64,000 nt of DNA from Sorangium cellulosum So0157-2 (GTDB lineage: Bacteria > Myxococcota_A > Polyangia > Polyangiales > Polyangiaceae), in assembly GCF_000418325.1 (NCBI RefSeq), contig NC_021658.1:13620501-13684500 (forward strand). The letters are read 5' to 3'. The notes beneath the pieces were generated by a model. That model ran no database searches and was not told the origin of the DNA. It saw only the letters and a list, made by a program, of their open reading frames with translations. Position numbers and translations under genes: made by a program. Numbering within the stretch: the first letter of the stretch is position 1; every line of letters begins with the position of its first letter. Below, one piece after another: positions 59,565 to 64,000 of this stretch.

Positions 59565-61784
59565 ATGCGTGAGCCTGACGAGGATCCGACCGCCGCCGAT
59601 CGCGGCGCGCCGGAGGAGAGCGCGCGGGCTGGCGAGGAGGCGCCGGAGCAGCGCGCGTCCCCCGGCCAGGAGCCGCCGGAGGAGAGCGCGCGTGCCGGCG
59701 AGGAGGCGCCGGAGCAGAGCGCGTCCCCCGGCGACGGCGCGTCACCCAGCGAGGGCGCGCCGCCCCGGGCCGCGGCCGGCGCCCCGAGGCCGTCTGCGAG
59801 GGACCGCCTCCGGCGCGCGGGGCGATGGATCAAGGAGCATTACTGCACCATCGACGTCCGCACGCTCGGCCTGTTCAGGCTGGTGCTCGGCTTCCTCCTG
59901 GCGAGCGACTGCGTGCGCCACTGGGCCGAGGCGCGCTGGATCTACAGCAACGGCGGGGTGCTCACCAACCACTACCACCTCTTTCACCCGAGCAGCGGAT
60001 TCAACTTCAGCCTCTATCACGCGTTCTCGTCGATCGAAGAGGTCCACGTCGCGTTCGCGCTCTCGCTCTTCTGCTTCCTCTGCTTCTTCGTCGGCTGGCA
60101 CACGCGGCTGTTCTCGATCCTCTCCTTCCTGCTCGTGACGAGCAGGGACAACCGGGTCGTCATGATCGAGAACGGCGGCTATGTCGTCGTGAACCTCATC
60201 ACCTGCTGGGCGATGTTCATGCCGACCGGCAGGCGCTTCTCGGTCGACGCGCTGATCCGCTCCTACCGCGAGCGGCAGGAGCGGACGGCCGCGGATCTCG
60301 CGGACCGGAGCCGCCCCGCGTGGGCCGTGCGCCCGTACGTCTCGGGGATCGTGCTCCTCGCGATCCTCAACCTGGCGACCATCTACTATTTCAACGTCGT
60401 CAACAAGTCAGGCCTGATCTGGCGCCGCGGCGAGACGGTGCATTACGTGCTGCACCTCGACCGCATGGTGACGGGGCTCGCGGTCGTCGCGCGGGAGTAC
60501 ATCCCTTACTGGGCGAAGCGGGGGCTCACCTGGGGCGTCCTGATGGTCGAGGCGCTGCTCGTGATGTGGATCCTCTCGCCCTACGGCCGCCGCTTCACGC
60601 GCGCGCTGGCGATGGTCGGGATGTGGGCCTTGCACGGCTCGTTCGGCGTGATGATGCGCCTCGGCCCCTTCTCGTGGTTCATGATCGGCTGGTCGTTCCT
60701 GCTGCCGACGTCGCAGCACTGGGACGCGCTCGAGCGCTGGTATCGCCGCCGCGCGGCGCCCCGGGTCGTCGTCTACGACGCGGGCTCGCCGCTCGCCTTC
60801 GCGATCCTGCGGCTCCTGGTCCGTCTCGATCACCTCGAGCTGCTCCGGTTCGAGGAGGCGCGCGCGCCGGCCTCGGCGGAGGCCGCGGGGGGAGGGGAGG
60901 CGGTGGAGGAAGGGGAGGCGCGGCCGGAGCTCTTCGAGGCGCGCGATCCGTCGGATGGCCGGGTGTTCCGGGGCGCCGCGGCGCTGCGCGAGATCCTGCA
61001 GGCGCTCCCCGGCGGTCGCTTTGCCCGCCCGCTGGTCTGGGCGCTCTGCCTCGGCGCGCCCGGCGCGCTGCTCGCGGCCGTGTCGCGGCGGCGCGACGCC
61101 ATCGCCAGGTTCTTCGGGCTGACGCGGCGGCCGCGCGCGCGGGCTCCGGCGGTGGAGAGCCCGTCGCCGCTCGCGGAGAAGGTCGCCCGCGGCCGGGTGA
61201 TCGCGCGGGAGGCGCTTGTCGCGTACCTCGGGCTCTGCGCCGTGAGCCAGGCCATCAACGAGAACAAGAGCGTGCCTGCCGTCCTCAAGCACGCTCAGCC
61301 GAAGATCGTGCAGGCGACGATCGTGTATCCGCGCCTGCTCCAGGGGTGGGGGATGTTCGCCCCGAACCCGATCACCGAGGACGGGTCGATCAGCGTCGAC
61401 GCGATCACCGTCGACGGGCGGCACGTGGATCCGTTCACGGGGCTCCCGCCCGATCTCGACCTCTCCGACGCGCGCGGGCTCGGGCTCGGCCAGATCCGGC
61501 AGGACTATTTCAACCGGATCCGGCTCGACCGGAACAAGCCGTTCCGCAAGCCCGGCCTCCAGGACTACCTGCTCGCGTACCACGAGCGCACCGGGCGGCC
61601 GGACGACCAGATCGTCGCGTTCGACGTCTACTGGGTGCGGGATCAGTGCCCGAAGCCGGGGGAGAGCGCGCCGTACAAGAACGAGGCGATCCCGATCCTG
61701 TCGTACCGGAAGCCGGGGTACCGGCCGCGTCCGGGGCTGCCGCCGCTGCCGCCGGCGCCGAAGGAGCAGAGCGCGGGGAACTGA
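59565..61784 (+). CDS. Second HTTM-domain protein with degenerate DCC region
   Basis: This 739-residue paralogue of the gene before starts at ATG 59565, ten bases after its stop. The N terminus (1-90) is a Glu/Pro-rich disordered region with a duplicated 22-residue unit. HTTM helices follow (TIDVRTLGLFRLVLGFLLASDCVRHWAEARWIYSNGGVL), and the C terminus reads RLLQGWGMFAPNP. The DCC-like position reads VVYDAGSPLAFAIL, so both active cysteines (CGLC in the first copy) are gone. It may be a structural partner of the first. Confidence 0.8.
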   Translation: MREPDEDPTAADRGAPEESARAGEEAPEQRASPGQEPPEESARAGEEAPEQSASPGDGASPSEGAPPRAAAGAPRPSARDRLRRAGRWIKEHYCTIDVRTLGLFRLVLGFLLASDCVRHWAEARWIYSNGGVLTNHYHLFHPSSGFNFSLYHAFSSIEEVHVAFALSLFCFLCFFVGWHTRLFSILSFLLVTSRDNRVVMIENGGYVVVNLITCWAMFMPTGRRFSVDALIRSYRERQERTAADLADRSRPAWAVRPYVSGIVLLAILNLATIYYFNVVNKSGLIWRRGETVHYVLHLDRMVTGLAVVAREYIPYWAKRGLTWGVLMVEALLVMWILSPYGRRFTRALAMVGMWALHGSFGVMMRLGPFSWFMIGWSFLLPTSQHWDALERWYRRRAAPRVVVYDAGSPLAFAILRLLVRLDHLELLRFEEARAPASAEAAGGGEAVEEGEARPELFEARDPSDGRVFRGAAALREILQALPGGRFARPLVWALCLGAPGALLAAVSRRRDAIARFFGLTRRPRARAPAVESPSPLAEKVARGRVIAREALVAYLGLCAVSQAINENKSVPAVLKHAQPKIVQATIVYPRLLQGWGMFAPNPITEDGSISVDAITVDGRHVDPFTGLPPDLDLSDARGLGLGQIRQDYFNRIRLDRNKPFRKPGLQDYLLAYHERTGRPDDQIVAFDVYWVRDQCPKPGESAPYKNEAIPILSYRKPGYRPRPGLPPLPPAPKEQSAGN
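59612..59743 (+). repeat. 66-bp direct repeat, two copies
   Basis: The two units (59612-59677 and 59678-59743) encode EESARAGEEAPEQ-type 22-residue blocks in the disordered N terminus of the second HTTM protein. Confidence 0.85.
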
Positions 61785-61893
61785 GCCCGCGTCGCGAAGA
61801 GGCGAGGGCGCGGCGGCGAGCCGCCCCGCGCCGCCGGAAGCGCGCGAATCCGGGGAGGCCGGGCGACGGATCACCCGGACGGTCGCAGGGCGG

Positions 61894-62319
61894 TCACCGC
61901 TGGCACTGGAGCGTCACGGTCCGGCCCGACGCTTCGGCGGGGACCGCCGTGCTGCGCACGTCGCCGCGCCCGCACTGCCAGCGGGCGTAGTACTCCTTGG
62001 CGCAGCCGTACGCGGGATCTCCGATGACGCGGTGGTCGACCGCGTACTGGCAGTAGGTGAGGCCGTTGCAGGCGCGGGCCAGGTTGTACGTCTGGTTCCC
62101 TGCCGGGGTGCCGCAGTTGGCCCCATAGGTCGCCTCGATGACCGTGATCGAGCCCCGCCTGGCCTCGTCGGCGGCCTCATTCTCCGGGTTGTCCGACACG
62201 CCCGCGGTCTCCCCCTCGCGGCCGATGTCCGCGGTCTCCTGCGCGGCGCTGCCGCTCGTCGAGGAGATTGCCAGGAATCCGCCGAGGAGCGCCCTGCTGA
62301 TACCGATGGATGCCGTCAC
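61894..62319 (-). CDS. Secreted SUEL-type lectin-like protein
   Basis: This 141-residue protein (GTG 62319) has a signal peptide (about 1-28) and an acidic linker. A cysteine-bearing domain ends the protein, with ITVIEATYGANCGTPAGN, ACNGLTYCQYAVDHRVIGDPAYGCAKEYYARWQC. The cysteine pattern and the YG...C...C-x-G...C...C order fit SUEL/galactose-binding lectins. It probably binds a sugar outside the cell. A longer start (62382) would add low-complexity residues before the signal peptide. Confidence 0.7.
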   Translation of the reverse strand: MTASIGISRALLGGFLAISSTSGSAAQETADIGREGETAGVSDNPENEAADEARRGSITVIEATYGANCGTPAGNQTYNLARACNGLTYCQYAVDHRVIGDPAYGCAKEYYARWQCGRGDVRSTAVPAEASGRTVTLQCQR

Positions 62320-62577
62320 CTCGCCCTCCGACTCTCGCAGGTCACGGGCTCGGACCGCGGCGCGTCCTCCCGCCCCGAGCACCCGGCCCGCACGGGTTGT
62401 TTAACGTCACCCCGGAGCACGTCGAGCCCCTTCCCGCGGCGTCCAGCGCGGCTTTCCGACGAAGAGAGGGCGTCCTGGCCTTCCACTGTTCCGTGTGCTC
62501 GCCGCGGCGGCCGTGCGGCGTTCGAGGCCGCGCTGCGCGAGGAGAGCAGCGCGGAGCCCGCCAGTCCGCGTCACGCG

Positions 62578-63348
62578 TCACATCGGCCGGCCGCCGCTCG
62601 CGCGGATGATCTCCCCCGTGACCGCCGTGTTCGCCGCCGAGCACAGGAAGACGATGGTGGGCGCGACCTCCTCGGGCCCCAGGAGCCGCCCCACGGGATA
62701 CGCCTTCCCGCGCTGCGCCAGCACGTCCGGCGACGCCCGCGCGCTCACCCGGTCGGTCACGGTCAGGCCCGGCACCACCACGTTGGTCAAGATCCCGTGC
62801 GGCCCGAGCTCGCGCGCCAGCACCGCGGTGAGCCCGTGGAGCGCCGACTTGGCGGCGGCGTACGGACCTGTGCCCACCACGCCGTCGAGCGCCACGCCCG
62901 AGGAGACGTTGACGATGCGGCCCCAGCCGCGGGCGCGCATGGAAGGCACCGCGGCCTGGATGGCGGCGAAGGCGCCGCCGACGTTGTCGTGGAGGGTGCC
63001 CTGCCATTCGTCGAGCGGGATGTCCTCGAACCGCGGCGCCTCCCAGGGCAGGCGCTCGCTCCAGCGGACCGCGTTGTTGACGAGGACCTCGATCTGCCCG
63101 AAGCGCGCCACGGTGGCCGCGACCGCCGCCTTGACCGACTCGAGCGACCCGAGGTCGAGCTCCAGCGCGAGCGCCTCGCCGCCTCGCCGCTCGATCGCCT
63201 GGACGACCTCCGCGGCCTTCTCACGCTCGCTCCGGTAGGTGAGCGCCACGCGGGCCCCCTCGGCCGCGAGCTGCAACGCCACCTCCTTGCCGATCCCCTG
63301 CGAGCCGCCGGTCACCAGCGCGGCTCTGTTCTCCAGCCCCAGCTTCAT
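62578..63348 (-). CDS. Short-chain dehydrogenase/reductase
   Basis: This 256-residue cytoplasmic enzyme has the Rossmann cofactor motif TGGSQGIG (near residue 14), NNAV (usually NNAG) and the active-site set SSG...YAAAK. DELDLGS-type segment LELDLGS marks the adenine pocket. EEVAPTIVFLCSAANTAVTGEIIRASGG is typical of the classical group. The substrate is unknown. It diverges from the TetR gene, with twin palindromes at 63384-63422 between them, so TetR-type repression is likely. Confidence 0.9.
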   Translation of the reverse strand: MKLGLENRAALVTGGSQGIGKEVALQLAAEGARVALTYRSEREKAAEVVQAIERRGGEALALELDLGSLESVKAAVAATVARFGQIEVLVNNAVRWSERLPWEAPRFEDIPLDEWQGTLHDNVGGAFAAIQAAVPSMRARGWGRIVNVSSGVALDGVVGTGPYAAAKSALHGLTAVLARELGPHGILTNVVVPGLTVTDRVSARASPDVLAQRGKAYPVGRLLGPEEVAPTIVFLCSAANTAVTGEIIRASGGRPM

Positions 63349-63383
63349 GCGCCACCTCGCTTTCGACGAGAAGGTAACCGAAC

Positions 63384-63422
63384 TGGAAGAAACTTCCATG
63401 ATGAAATTGGAAGATTCTTCCA
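63384..63422. promoter_or_regulatory. Twin 15-bp palindromic operators
   Basis: TGGAAG-N3-CTTCCA occurs at 63384-63398 and again at 63408-63422, 24 bp apart from centre to centre. Both copies are perfect, and the outer bases extend the symmetry to AACTGGAAGAA (63381-63391) with TTCTTCCAGTT (63415-63425). The site is 36 bp upstream of the SDR start and 57 bp before the TetR start, in an AT-richer patch. It fits binding of two TetR dimers. Confidence 0.8.
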
Positions 63423-63478
63423 GTTAGGCCTGCGGTGGGCCGCTGGTCAGCGGCGCGGGGCTGCGGTAGGGAGGGGCC

Positions 63479-64000
63479 ATGGCCGTGGCGCGACAGAGCG
63501 GCGTGGCGCGCCGGGAAGCGCTGCTCGACGCGGCGCTGCGCTGCTTCGAGCAGCGGGGCCTCTTGCGCACCGGCATCGAGGACGTCCGCAAGGAGGCGGG
63601 GGCGAGCCCGTCGAGCGTGTACCACCTCTTCGAGGACTTCCCGGCGCTCGTGGCGGCGCTGCTCGAGCGGACCTTCGAGCGGCTGCTGGGGGACGTCACC
63701 GCGCGCGTGCGCGCCGCCAGGACGGCGCGCTCGGCGGTGCGGGCGCTGGTCTCGGCGCACCTGACGTGGGTGCTCGACCACGAGGCCGAGGCGCGCTTCA
63801 TGTACCAGGCGCTCGCGCTGGAGCTCGACGGGCATCACCGCGCCGCGCTGCGGGAGACGAAGGCGCGGCTCAAGGCGGAGATGACGGCGCACCTCGCGGA
63901 GCTCGGCGTCCTCGCCGGGGCGCGCTCGTCCGAGGTGATGGTCGACGTCGTGCTGCTCGGCCCGGCGCACCAGGCCTGCCGCGCCTACTTCTCGGCGCCC
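63479..64000 (+). CDS. TetR-family regulator, cut by the window end
   Basis: The gene starts at ATG 63479 after GGGAGGGG and runs off the window after 174 codons. The N-terminal helix-turn-helix reads REALLDAALRCFEQRGLLRTGIEDVRKEAGASPSSVYHLFEDFPALVAALLE, the usual TetR pattern. The rest is a helical ligand/dimer domain. It is divergent from the SDR gene, and the palindromes between them are its likely operators. The ligand is unknown. Confidence 0.88.
   Translation, partial: MAVARQSGVARREALLDAALRCFEQRGLLRTGIEDVRKEAGASPSSVYHLFEDFPALVAALLERTFERLLGDVTARVRAARTARSAVRALVSAHLTWVLDHEAEARFMYQALALELDGHHRAALRETKARLKAEMTAHLAELGVLAGARSSEVMVDVVLLGPAHQACRAYFSAP

Overview
The window is very GC-rich, codes densely on both strands, often starts genes with GTG, and carries many lipoproteins, FHA proteins, sensor kinases, a sigma-54 activator with an FHA domain and DUF2169/DUF3540/VgrG genes. 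This suggests a myxobacterium of the Sorangium/Polyangiaceae type. That is an inference from gene content and base composition; no rRNA or marker gene is present.

Layout. 1-4 kb: thiol-redox genes, an AAA ATPase with a split upstream region and a truncated nuclease-like partner, and a GbsR/MarR regulator. 4-9.5 kb: a decayed type VI secretion accessory locus on the minus strand (FHA/zinc-ribbon protein, DUF2169, frameshifted DUF3540, 5'-truncated VgrG) with a low-GC toxin-like fragment inserted head-to-head against vgrG. 9.8-14.2 kb: signal-peptidase-like, trypsin-like and small membrane proteins, then proB coupled to an unknown gene. 14.2-21 kb: accessory DNA with a NACHT ATPase, a cysteine-rich lipoprotein operon, a broken sigma-factor remnant and two copies of a repeat element that carries 42-bp tandem units. 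21-25 kb: SppA fused to an outer-membrane-type N-terminal region, next to an ABC-type ATPase without a Walker A motif. 25-29 kb: a DUF4157 (eCIS-core-like) protein coupled to a HEAT-like protein.

29.8-34 kb holds a beta-propeller lipoprotein and a GAF-GGDEF diguanylate cyclase. 34.4-43.5 kb holds a sigma-54 activator followed by a 2,135-residue SpvB/VCBS/RHS lipoprotein and a probable immunity gene. The toxin tip of the RHS gene is frameshifted: one added base restores a tail whose stop codon overlaps the immunity start. 43.5-48 kb: two divergent histidine kinases. 48-52.6 kb: alpha/beta-hydrolase, MaoC-like, Uma2, SirB1-like, polysaccharide deacetylase and membrane protein genes on the minus strand. 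52.7-56.2 kb: an MBOAT acyltransferase and small envelope proteins. 56.4-61.8 kb: tryptophan 2,3-dioxygenase coupled to two tandem HTTM membrane proteins. The end holds a SUEL-like lectin protein and an SDR gene divergent from a partial TetR gene, with twin 15-bp palindromic operators between them.

The most interesting parts are the RHS toxin tip with its broken frame, the 42-bp repeat element, the rearranged VgrG locus, the dioxygenase-HTTM operon, the SppA fusion with its pseudo-ATPase, and the SDR/TetR operator pair. No CRISPR array, rRNA or tRNA was seen.
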